Source: an uncultured Oenococcus sp. (GTDB lineage: Bacteria; Bacillota; Bacilli; Lactobacillales; Lactobacillaceae). From it: a DNA stretch of 64,000 nt. The stretch's first letter is position 1. Every line of letters starts with the position of its first letter. The stretch spans positions 1 through 64,000 of the forward strand of contig CAKQDH010000004.1 of NCBI GenBank assembly GCA_934229385.1, read 5' to 3'. The notes below the pieces were generated by a model. It ran no database searches. It had not been told where the DNA came from and saw only the letters and a program-made list of their open reading frames with translations. Below, one piece after another: positions 1-7,372 of the stretch. The position numbers were made by a program, and so were the translations under genes.

Positions 1-99
1 CAAGCCGATTTCTTCTTCCAACCTGGTTTTGATCGTCAATGGAATATCTTAAACTTGTCGGCCCAACATGCTTTAGGAGAATCTAAGTTTCAAAACTAA
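1..99 (+). CDS. C-terminal fragment of an unidentified protein
   Basis: Frame 1 is open from the first base and ends with TAA at 97-99, giving 32 residues that end in ALGESKFQN. A strong terminator follows within 20 bases, which supports this being a genuine gene end. The fragment is rich in aromatic residues (ADFFFQPGFDRQWNIL) and contains no motif I recognise, so no function is offered. The rest of the gene lies before the window. Confidence 0.6.
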   Translation, partial: QADFFFQPGFDRQWNILNLSAQHALGESKFQN

Positions 100-117
100 A
101 AATTAAAGTCAAACAAA

Positions 118-145
118 AACAGCCTTAATTTAGGGCTGTTTTTTT
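118..145 (+). terminator. Rho-independent terminator
   Basis: AACAGCC pairs with GGCTGTT across a 9-base loop and is followed by a run of T. The opposite strand also ends in a T-rich run, so the hairpin can serve both the upstream plus-strand gene and the minus-strand gene that ends at 223. Confidence 0.85.
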
Positions 146-222
146 ATAAAAACATTTCTTTATTTTTATTTCTTAAATTAAATTTCGAAGAAACCTCTTA
201 AAAAGTTAAATTAAATATATAA

Positions 223-714
223 TTATTTATCATCACCAAATAAGTTCTTAAAACTAAAATTCTTATCGCTGTCATCTGAAACAGCTTTATCAGATTGCCT
301 TTGAAATAGCTTTTCATTAGATGAACTATCTGATGGATCCTCTTGATTTTCACGGGGCTGATTATTGGATTGTTTCCCAGTATTTTTGGAACTATTTCCT
401 TTATCTATTTTTTGCTCATTTTTGTCTGATTCATCTTCATTAATATTGGCTTTACTTTTATTTTTTTGTTCTCCGTCACCCACTTCTTGTTTATCTTCAT
501 TTTCTCTACTAGAAACACTAACATCTTGGCTTCTAGGCTCATTTTTCAATGCAGGCAATATGGTCTGATCAAATCTATCAGCTGAATTTATATCAAATTC
601 TTGTACAATTTTTTTGCCAACATATAAATATAAATTTTTAAGAGTTTTCTGATAATTTTCTTTTGCCTTCTGAAGTTCTCTTTGGGCTTCTTCAACATCT
701 ATATTTGAACTCAT
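223..714 (-). CDS. Hypothetical acidic low-complexity protein, 163 aa
   Basis: I do not recognise this protein. The first ~60 residues are alpha-helical and likely coiled-coil (EEAQRELQKAKENYQKTLK), then a short ordered piece (VGKKIVQEFDINSADRF). From ~residue 60 the chain is disordered and dominated by E, D, K, S, N and Q, ending in a short aromatic motif (FSFKNLFGDDK). There is no signal peptide, membrane segment or cysteine. AAAGGA lies 11 bases before the ATG. Helix plus charged tail resembles small accessory proteins on Gram-positive plasmids, but that is only a resemblance. It is monocistronic: the next gene upstream starts over 200 bases away. Confidence 0.6.
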   Translation of the reverse strand: MSSNIDVEEAQRELQKAKENYQKTLKNLYLYVGKKIVQEFDINSADRFDQTILPALKNEPRSQDVSVSSRENEDKQEVGDGEQKNKSKANINEDESDKNEQKIDKGNSSKNTGKQSNNQPRENQEDPSDSSSNEKLFQRQSDKAVSDDSDKNFSFKNLFGDDK

Positions 715-939
715 AATTTTATATTCCTTTTACCTGATAATCTATTATTATGAATTAATTTTTAAAATTCATAATTATTATACTTTACTATTAATAATTT
801 TAAATTAAATTATACAATTAAGAATTTAAAAATCCGATCTTAATCTTAAACAAAGAAAAAATATATTCTATAAAAATTCCTAGTTTAATCACAAAAAATT
901 CTATTTTTTAATTTTAACCTAATGTTTACCTAACCTACT

Positions 940-2472
940 TTACATTGGCATATTCATCTTTTCATAAGATTGCATTCCACCAAGCCAAAGTTTATTGAGA
1001 CTAACATTACGTTCTTTGGCAAATGCCTTTAGGAGAGTCTTATGATCCATAAGTTTATATTTCTTATTAGGGTTATTGGGATCAATTACTTTTAGTTGTT
1101 CCATCATCCCACCATCTTCGTGTTCAAGGATATGGCAATGATACATAAATATTCCCGGTACTTTATACTGAACTCTTATAAAAACATGTTCCCCAGGATC
1201 TACCCCAATAGTATCTTTTAATCCGGTCTCATTTGGATAGGGCTTATTACCAGATCGTGAAATAACTCTAAAAGATGTGCCGTGCATATGAAAAGGGTGG
1301 TCCATATTACTTTTAATATTATGAATTTCCCAAATTTGGGGCTCATTCAAATTTATTTTATAATCAATACGACTCATATTAAATTTTTTATTGTCCATCA
1401 TTACGGATTCGTCCATTCCAGACATATAAACTTGATGAATAGGTAAACTAGAGTCAATTTTAATAGGAGAGAGATCCAATAAATGATCTGGTAATTTAGT
1501 ATTATCTGGTTGAAATTTATGAACTTTAAATTTAACAATAGGAGTCTTATCTGAAAATAAAATAACTTCATCACCAGGTCTATAGTCTTTAAAATCAACA
1601 ATTATTTCATGACGTTCAGCACATGTAATCATCAAATGGGTAAATTTAACAGGTTTAGTTAAAAGACTATCATCAGAAGCAATCTCTGTAAATTGTAGAT
1701 CATTACTAAAATGAAGGCGCCATTCACGTCTATTAGAGCCGTTAAGTATTCTTAAACGAAGTTTCTGCGTAGTAACATCAAAATAGGGATTAATAGTTCC
1801 ATCGATTAAAGGAGTCTTTCCATATACACCATCAGGGTTATAATCAGCTTTATAATCTAATTGGTTATTTTGATGAAAGGTCCGATCCTGTAAAATCAAA
1901 GGAATATCATCAACTCCATAATTTCTTGGTAATGGAAGCTTAGCTTCTTCATCATCTAAAATAATTACTGGAGCTACTAAACCACGCCAAACTTGGGCAG
2001 CCGTTTCAGGACAAGGATGAGCATGTAACCAACACATAGAAGCAGGCTGATCAACCTTAAAAGAAATATCCTTACTTTTGCCTGGATATATAATTGCATG
2101 ACAACCTCCATCTTCAATAGGGCCAGGAATATCTAAACCGTGCCAATGAAAACTCGTTACTTCGGGCAAATTATTTACTAAATGGGCATGTATTGTTTTG
2201 CCTCTCTTAAAAACGATTGTTTTACCCAAAAAATTAGAATTATATCCCCAAGTTTTTGTTTTTTTGCCTGGTAGAATTTGCGCTTCTCCTGTTTGTGCCT
2301 TAACTGTATAAAATATTTCATGAGGAGTTTCTTTATCTGGTTGTAATATTTCAGGAACCCTTAACGGCGATTGAGGGGCATCCGAATTCTCTAAAGGGAT
2401 ATAGCCTCCACCTTTAAGGTCAAAAATATGTTTATTAAAAAAATAATCTGTATATATTTTATCTTGACTCAT
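940..2472 (-). CDS. Multicopper oxidase (CotA/SufI-like laccase family)
   Basis: A three-cupredoxin copper enzyme of 510 aa that oxidises phenols, amines or Cu(I) while reducing oxygen to water. All four copper-binding segments are visible: HWHG at 109-112, HAH at 150-152, HPFHMHG near 390, and HCHILEHEDGGMM near 445, with Met at the expected axial position of the type 1 copper. There is no signal peptide or Tat motif, so it is probably cytoplasmic. GGAG lies 7 bases before the ATG. Homologues in lactobacilli have been studied as laccases that degrade biogenic amines; the substrate here is unknown. A cre-like site lies about 90 bases upstream. Confidence 0.9.
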   Translation of the reverse strand: MSQDKIYTDYFFNKHIFDLKGGGYIPLENSDAPQSPLRVPEILQPDKETPHEIFYTVKAQTGEAQILPGKKTKTWGYNSNFLGKTIVFKRGKTIHAHLVNNLPEVTSFHWHGLDIPGPIEDGGCHAIIYPGKSKDISFKVDQPASMCWLHAHPCPETAAQVWRGLVAPVIILDDEEAKLPLPRNYGVDDIPLILQDRTFHQNNQLDYKADYNPDGVYGKTPLIDGTINPYFDVTTQKLRLRILNGSNRREWRLHFSNDLQFTEIASDDSLLTKPVKFTHLMITCAERHEIIVDFKDYRPGDEVILFSDKTPIVKFKVHKFQPDNTKLPDHLLDLSPIKIDSSLPIHQVYMSGMDESVMMDNKKFNMSRIDYKINLNEPQIWEIHNIKSNMDHPFHMHGTSFRVISRSGNKPYPNETGLKDTIGVDPGEHVFIRVQYKVPGIFMYHCHILEHEDGGMMEQLKVIDPNNPNKKYKLMDHKTLLKAFAKERNVSLNKLWLGGMQSYEKMNMPM

Positions 2473-2563
2473 TTATTTCTCCATAGACTTCATTAGATAA
2501 AAAAATTTTTTTATTAACCTACAAAATTTATGTTACACTTTCAATTTTAAAAAATAATGTTTT

Positions 2564-2577
2564 TGATAGCGCTAACA
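2564..2577. promoter_or_regulatory. cre-like site (CcpA operator) upstream of the multicopper oxidase
   Basis: TGATAGCGCTAACA differs from the consensus TGWAANCGNTNWCA only at position 4. On the minus strand a plausible promoter, TTGAAA, 17 bases, TAGGTT, lies between this site and the oxidase start. Catabolite control of the oxidase is inferred from the motif alone. Confidence 0.45.
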
Positions 2578-2631
2578 AAAAATTATTGTTTTTTAAGGTT
2601 AATTTTTATAAAAATTCTATAAGATGCTTTA

Positions 2632-2928
2632 TTAATGTTTATATTTATTAACCTTATGATCAATAGTTAATATTTTACCCTTAGGCTGATAATTAATTTT
2701 TACATAGGTCATCACAGATTTAGCTCCAGCTTTAGCTGCCACTAAATTAACATTTTTCACAATATCCATTAATTGATCATAATCACCTTCAATTGTGGTT
2801 TCAAAAGCACTAACTTCATATTTCAGGTTTTTACTTTTGATATATTTTATAGCTGAATCTACTATTGATAAAACTTTTTTGGTATCGTCAGTCATTGGTA
2901 AAACTTGAATTGCTACACTTGCGTTCAT
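2632..2928 (-). CDS. Thiamine-binding-like protein, MTH1187/YkoF family (DUF77)
   Basis: The 98-residue single-domain protein starts MNASVAIQVLPMTDD and has the ferredoxin-like fold signature of the MTH1187/YkoF family, including the central AFETTIEGDYDQLMDIV segment. Some members bind thiamine or its pyrimidine moiety, but many have no proven role. AAGGA lies 8 bases before the ATG. The gene sits 58 bases after the glutamate-cysteine ligase on the same strand and may share its transcript. The gap to the oxidase holds a cre-like site and a separate promoter, so the oxidase is probably a distinct unit. Confidence 0.8.
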   Translation of the reverse strand: MNASVAIQVLPMTDDTKKVLSIVDSAIKYIKSKNLKYEVSAFETTIEGDYDQLMDIVKNVNLVAAKAGAKSVMTYVKINYQPKGKILTIDHKVNKYKH

Positions 2929-2986
2929 AAAATTCCTTCTTTCTTTTCAAAATAATTTTATTAAATATTAGAAATAAACAAATAAG

Positions 2987-4501
2987 TTATTGATCAAAAA
3001 ATAAACTTGGAAATGATTTTTTTAATATTTTTTCTGGCTTGTACTTGTTTATTTGTTCCATAGAAATAAATTTTATTTTATTTTTATTTAATAATTTTAA
3101 TTGATAATTTTTTTCTGAATAAATTACTTGATAACGTATCCCCAATTGAATAGATTTAACCACTAATTTTTGTAGATTTTTCGGATATTTTTCAGTTTTT
3201 AAAAATTTATTCTCTTTAATTTTAAGCTTTTTTTTGTTAGACCAAGCAATTTTTAAACCAGAATTTATAAGACTTTGGTTTTTTATTTTTTTCTTCATCT
3301 TAGAAGCAGGGGTTAAAAAAGGATTTAATAATCTTTGATAAAAAAAATTTAAAATTTTTCTATATTTTTTTGGGAAATTTAGTTTATCTATCATTAAAGA
3401 CAATTCCTTAAAAATTATTTTCCCTTCTTCAAATTTAAAAGTCCGTTTATCCGGATTTTCTAAAGCTACTTGGTTATTATCTTTAACAGCCTTTTCTAAT
3501 CGTGCCTTAATATTAAATTTTTTAACGGGTTTAACAAAAAGATATAAAATAAATATTTTAAAAAAAATTAAAGTTTTATAATCAATTAAATTTATAGAAA
3601 AAGGGTCATTATCAAAAGAACGAAATTCTAAATAATTGATGCCTGTTTGTGGTAAATAATCAAGATTATTTAATTTTTGTAATCTTACAGCTCCATAAAA
3701 TTCTTTAATTGAATATAGTTTATGCTCTTTTATCGCCTTATTAATAAGATTAATATAATTTTTTAATGAAACATAGCAGTTAGCTTCATTAATATCTTCT
3801 ATTTTATTCTTATAACCATATTCGCTATTTCTTATACTCCGTACAGGATGCTTAAGTGACTGTGGCAAACGACTAAAAAAACCCCTTTCATTAATAGGAC
3901 TAGCACCAAATAAATATGTAATAAACCACTGATTTAAAATAAAATTTTGTGTAATTTTAAAATATAAAGAATTTTGAAAAGAAATAATATTTGAAAAATA
4001 TTTTTTGAAAGAAAGATATAATTCCTTTATTAAGTTGTTTTCCAAACTAAAATTGATATGAACACCAGCAATGGTTTGTTTAGCTACTCCATATTTTTTA
4101 GATAGATAAATTAAATATTGTTTGTAATGTGGCCTCCCAAAATGAGTGTAAATAAATTTCCTTTTGTTATGGTCCATAAAAGGGGGCATACTAAAAGGCC
4201 ACAAAAATTCATTCTTCCTGAGGTTATTAGAAAGAATAGATTGGATAATTGTTAGCTGTTTTAAGAGATTTTCTTCTTTACTAAAATGATCTGTATTTAC
4301 CTCTGTTTGGGTTTCAGAAAAATCAGACTGAATATATACATTATATATTCTTGATCCTAGTGTAGATGGATGAGGGTATTTACTTAAACTGCCCTTTTTA
4401 TCAATTCTATGTTGTTCTACTTCAACACCCAAAGAAATATTATCTAAAAAATTATTTATCCCTAATTTTTTTATCTTGTTTAAAAGATCAAAATTAAATA
4501 T
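2987..4501 (-). CDS. gshA: Glutamate-cysteine ligase, shortened from a GshAB (GshF)-type enzyme
   Basis: Catalyses ATP-dependent joining of L-glutamate and L-cysteine, the first step of glutathione synthesis. Family motifs are GVEVEQHRI, YPHPSTLGSR, DFSETQTEV and YLEFRSFDNDPF. Fused GshAB enzymes of lactic acid bacteria run to ~750 aa with an ATP-grasp glutathione synthetase half. This one stops about where that half would begin, after a remnant of the linker, so it should make only gamma-glutamylcysteine. An internal TTG (4430-4432) can start a 481-aa frame, but the frame stays open 23 codons upstream (FNFDLLNKIKKLGINNFLD), reaching ATA at 4499-4501. That ATA sits 9 bases after a strong AGAGGAG (4511-4517). 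I chose the ATA start (504 aa). Confidence 0.85.
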   Translation of the reverse strand: MFNFDLLNKIKKLGINNFLDNISLGVEVEQHRIDKKGSLSKYPHPSTLGSRIYNVYIQSDFSETQTEVNTDHFSKEENLLKQLTIIQSILSNNLRKNEFLWPFSMPPFMDHNKRKFIYTHFGRPHYKQYLIYLSKKYGVAKQTIAGVHINFSLENNLIKELYLSFKKYFSNIISFQNSLYFKITQNFILNQWFITYLFGASPINERGFFSRLPQSLKHPVRSIRNSEYGYKNKIEDINEANCYVSLKNYINLINKAIKEHKLYSIKEFYGAVRLQKLNNLDYLPQTGINYLEFRSFDNDPFSINLIDYKTLIFFKIFILYLFVKPVKKFNIKARLEKAVKDNNQVALENPDKRTFKFEEGKIIFKELSLMIDKLNFPKKYRKILNFFYQRLLNPFLTPASKMKKKIKNQSLINSGLKIAWSNKKKLKIKENKFLKTEKYPKNLQKLVVKSIQLGIRYQVIYSEKNYQLKLLNKNKIKFISMEQINKYKPEKILKKSFPSLFFDQ

Positions 4502-5160
4502 TGTTCTTCACTCCTCTCTTTTTGTAAATTTAACCCCTTATAACTATTAAAACCCATAAATACAATACTAGAAATGTTTGTTAATAAAAAAAGAATACTT
4601 TTATATTTAATACAATATAAATATAAAACAAACAATTGCTATGATTTAAAAATAGATATTATAAAGTATCATTAAATCCACTTAAATTAGTTTACTAATA
4701 AAACCAAATAATAATATAAATTTGTTAATTATTTTTGGTAATAATATAAAGATATAAGATTATAAATTGTACAAAATTTACAATGCATCAGTCTATAAGA
4801 CAAATATAATTTTTAATTTTAATTAAAAAATGAAACAGAAATTTCGTAAAAGAATTTTTAGGATAAATAACTAGTACATTACTAGAAAGAAGGCAAAGAC
4901 ATAAAGAAAGATAAAGGGTCTAAAGTATCACTTTGGAATCAAACTAAGAGTTTACCCCGACAGAAAGTAACTGTCTAATAAACTGTCCCCTTGGCGACTT
5001 GTTAGGGACGGTAAAGACTTTGATAACCCCTACTATTTCAGGGATATAGAAACATATCGAAAAACCAGTTTATCTAAGCAAATTATAGGGATCTATATAT
5101 TTCCTTAATATTAAAATTCACAAGTCATAAGTTTTAACCTATAGTAATTAACTAAACCTA
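4502..5160. other. Long non-coding gap between gshA and tRNA-Ala
   Basis: About 660 bases with no supported protein gene; the few short frames lack ribosome binding sites. The half nearest gshA is extremely AT-rich and featureless apart from the gshA ribosome binding site. The half nearest the tRNA is richer in G+C and contains the branched RNA candidate at 4915-5040. Confidence 0.7.
4915..5040. ncRNA. Candidate structured RNA, strand uncertain
   Basis: Complementary segments nest into a branched fold. GGGT (4916-4919) pairs with ACCC (5036-5039), AAAGT (4922-4926) with ACTTT (5027-5031), and TTTACC (4951-4956) with GGTAAA (5020-5025). Inside are two hairpins: GACAG/CTGTC (4959-4975) and GTCCC/GGGAC (4985-5019). 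A CCCT/AGGG hairpin follows just outside. No riboswitch, T-box, tmRNA, SRP or RNase P signature that I know is present. On the minus strand it would lie between tRNA-Ala and gshA and could be a leader; on the plus strand it would be a free small RNA. Confidence 0.4.
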
Positions 5161-5233
5161 TGGACGTTAAGAGATTTGAACTCTCGACCTCTGCCATGCG
5201 AAGGCAGCGCTCTCCCAACTGAGCTAAACGCCC
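5161..5233 (-). tRNA. tRNA-Ala (anticodon CGC)
   Basis: The minus strand folds into a complete 73-nt cloverleaf. The 7-bp acceptor stem includes the G3:U70 pair that defines alanine tRNAs, the D stem is GCTC/GAGC, and the anticodon stem CTGCC/GGCAG has loop TTCGCAT. The T stem is GAGAG/CTCTT with loop TTCAAAT. Anticodon CGC reads GCG. The 3' CCA is not encoded. The tRNA begins only 10 bases after the tyrS stop codon on the same strand, so the two may be co-transcribed. Confidence 0.93.
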
Positions 5234-5243
5234 TAGATAATAT

Positions 5244-6506
5244 TTACTCATCTTTTCTAATTTTAGCTAAGAAATATTTCTTTTTGCCACGTTTAATAAT
5301 TATAAACTTTCCTTCAAAATTTTCATCAGGATTTATAGTTGAATTAATTTCATTAATATGTTCACCATTAATTGATATAGCATTATTTTTAATATCTTCT
5401 CGAGCTCGACGACGAGATTTTTCTATTATTTTATCTTTTACCAATAAATCTAAAAGACTTATTTTTTCATTAGGAATTTCAAAAGAAGGGACATTAGAAA
5501 AAACTTGGCTTATTTGTTTAACATTCAATTTTTTTATTTTTCCTTTAAACAAAGCCTCTGAAATAGTTTCTGCTTCTTTTACTGCCTTTTTCCCATGTAC
5601 AAATGTTGTAACCTCTTCAGCCAATTTTTTTTGTGCCTTACGAGCTGAAGGGTTGTTTTTTATTTCCTGTTCATACTTTTCTATAGTTTTTTTATCTAAA
5701 AAAGTAAATAATTTTAATAATTTAATAACTTCATTATCAGGTTGATTATAAAAAAATTGATAGAATTGATAAGGAGAAAACAGTTTTGGGTCTAACCAAA
5801 TTGTTCCTCCAGCGGTTTTACCAAATTTCGTTCCATCAGGTTTTAATAATAATGGTGCTGTTAAACCATAAACCCTGGCCTTATCTCCATCAATTTTATG
5901 GATTAACTGAATTCCACTAGTTATATTTCCGTATTGATCACTTCCTCCAATTTGTAGCTGAACTTTTTTCTTTGTATACAAAGTATAAAAATCAATTGCT
6001 TGAATAATTTGATAAGTGAATTCTGTAAAACTAATACCAGATTTTAATCTAGAAGCTATAATATCCTTCCTCATCATTTCATTAACAGGGAAAAGTTTTC
6101 CAAAGTCTCTCAAAAAAGAAATTAAACTAAGTTTTGAAAGCCATTCATAATTATTAATAATCCCAAAACCATTTTTCCCAAATAGGCGAGAAAGTTGTTT
6201 TTTTATATGCTCTATATTATTTTTAAAAATTTCTTCAGGAATAAGCTTCCTCTCACTTTTTCTTCCAGAGGGATCACCTATCATTCCTGTTCCACCACCA
6301 ATAACTATAATAGGGTGATTACCAGCTTTTTGAAACCTTTTCAAAATAGTTAATGGTATTAGATGGCCGATATGAATTGATTTTGCCGTTGGGTCAACAC
6401 CTAAATAAAGGTTAATCTTTTTTTTCTTTAAAGTTTCTTTTAAACCCTTTAAATCTGTAGCCTGGTTTATAGAACCACGCCATTTTAAATCATCTATAAC
6501 TTCCAT
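5244..6506 (-). CDS. tyrS: Tyrosyl-tRNA synthetase
   Basis: Class I synthetase charging tRNA-Tyr, 420 aa. The Rossmann domain shows LGVDPTAKSIHIGHL (HIGH motif), GGGTGMIGDPSGR and the tyrosine-pocket segment GGSDQYGNI. The KMSKS-equivalent loop is KFGKT. A C-terminal S4-like RNA-binding region follows (RRRAREDIKNNAISING). The start is the ATG at 6504-6506, because MEVIDDLKWRG lines up with the usual N-terminus; an in-frame TTG six bases earlier is possible. The ribosome binding site is poor. I found no T-box in the ~135 bases upstream, although tyrS is commonly T-box controlled in Firmicutes. Confidence 0.96.
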   Translation of the reverse strand: MEVIDDLKWRGSINQATDLKGLKETLKKKKINLYLGVDPTAKSIHIGHLIPLTILKRFQKAGNHPIIVIGGGTGMIGDPSGRKSERKLIPEEIFKNNIEHIKKQLSRLFGKNGFGIINNYEWLSKLSLISFLRDFGKLFPVNEMMRKDIIASRLKSGISFTEFTYQIIQAIDFYTLYTKKKVQLQIGGSDQYGNITSGIQLIHKIDGDKARVYGLTAPLLLKPDGTKFGKTAGGTIWLDPKLFSPYQFYQFFYNQPDNEVIKLLKLFTFLDKKTIEKYEQEIKNNPSARKAQKKLAEEVTTFVHGKKAVKEAETISEALFKGKIKKLNVKQISQVFSNVPSFEIPNEKISLLDLLVKDKIIEKSRRRAREDIKNNAISINGEHINEINSTINPDENFEGKFIIIKRGKKKYFLAKIRKDE

Positions 6507-6641
6507 AATCAAATAAGCTCACTTTAACATAAAATTAGGTTTTCTAAATAGAATCCATCCAAAAATAATCACTAACAAAATTATGATCTTGTAAAATTAT
6601 TTATATAAATTTTTATAACTTTTTATATTATAAAATAACAA

Positions 6642-7148
6642 TTAAACCGATAAATTCCCAAAGGTAGCCCCAATTAAATTTGCTACTTTTCTAGCATCTA
6701 CTAAATCACTTCTGCCCACCTTGCCAGCAGAAAGATAAATTTTTTTATCTTCTAAAGCTTGTTCATCAAAAAAAATAGATACTTTTCCTTGCTTTTTATG
6801 CCATATCCCCACTGGATTATTGGCTCCATGAATATAACCAGTCATTTTTTGTAGCTTTTTTAAAGGCAACATTTCGGTTTTCTTATTTTTAGATAAAAAA
6901 GCTAGTTTCTTTTCATTTAAACGCTTAGTGATCGGCAAAACAGCAACAACTAATCCAGTTTCATTACCACTTGAAGCTAAGGTTTTATAAATTAAAGATT
7001 CCCTCGGAATAGAAGCCTGTTTTAGCATTTGCTTTTTATTATTAGACCCAGCATTAAGTATATCAATCTTAACTGGCGTAAAGGGTATATTATCTTTTTC
7101 TAACATTTTTTCAACTAATGTTTTCTTTAATTTATTTTTTTTTGACAT
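6642..7148 (-). CDS. ybaK: Cys-tRNA(Pro)/Cys-tRNA(Cys) deacylase, YbaK/EbsC family
   Basis: A 168-residue single-domain editing protein that hydrolyses mischarged aminoacyl-tRNA in trans, clearing cysteine from tRNA-Pro. Family features include the early lysine-rich LVEKMLEKDNIPF, KTLASSGNETGLVVAVLP, GYIHGANNPVGIWHK and the final GRSDLVDARKVANLIGA. Length matches the family. It is divergent from trpS and directly upstream of tyrS on the same strand with a ~135-base gap, so it may or may not share a transcript. The specific substrate is inferred from the family. Confidence 0.9.
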   Translation of the reverse strand: MSKKNKLKKTLVEKMLEKDNIPFTPVKIDILNAGSNNKKQMLKQASIPRESLIYKTLASSGNETGLVVAVLPITKRLNEKKLAFLSKNKKTEMLPLKKLQKMTGYIHGANNPVGIWHKKQGKVSIFFDEQALEDKKIYLSAGKVGRSDLVDARKVANLIGATFGNLSV

Positions 7149-7359
7149 ATTTTAATTTTAAAACTCAACTTTAAAATATAAGCTAACTAAATATTTTAAA
7201 ATACATGATGGCATTAAAAATTTAACATAAATTACTGTAATCATTAAATTGAGTATTTTTTATTTTTATATTTTAATAATAACCCAAAGATATTAATTTT
7301 ATTGTTTAATTAAATTTATTAATAATTAAATGAAATATAGCATCTCATTTTTAAAAATT

Positions 7360-7365
7360 TATAAT
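7360..7365 (+). promoter_or_regulatory. -10 box of a predicted leaderless trpS promoter
   Basis: A perfect TATAAT ends 7 bases before the trpS ATG, placing transcription initiation at or one base before the start codon. There is no Shine-Dalgarno sequence and no convincing -35 box. Confidence 0.55.
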
Positions 7366-7372
7366 TATTAAT

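Noticed and set aside
365-568. Plus-strand open frame opposite the hypothetical gene at 223-714
   Set aside because: Leu/Ser-rich translation is the mirror image of the Glu/Lys-rich low-complexity gene; no ribosome binding site.
4829-4873. 14-codon frame starting ATGAAACAG in the gshA-tRNA gap
   Set aside because: No ribosome binding site, highly basic by AT-rich composition, no support.
5176-5745. Long plus-strand frame across tRNA-Ala and the end of tyrS
   Set aside because: It runs antisense through a confident tRNA and synthetase gene, and its translation has no protein-like features.
7149-7372. Possible T-box leader of trpS
   Set aside because: No AGGGTGGNACCGCG-like T-box, specifier stem or terminator is present; a -10 box abuts the ATG. 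I also looked before tyrS and metG and found none.
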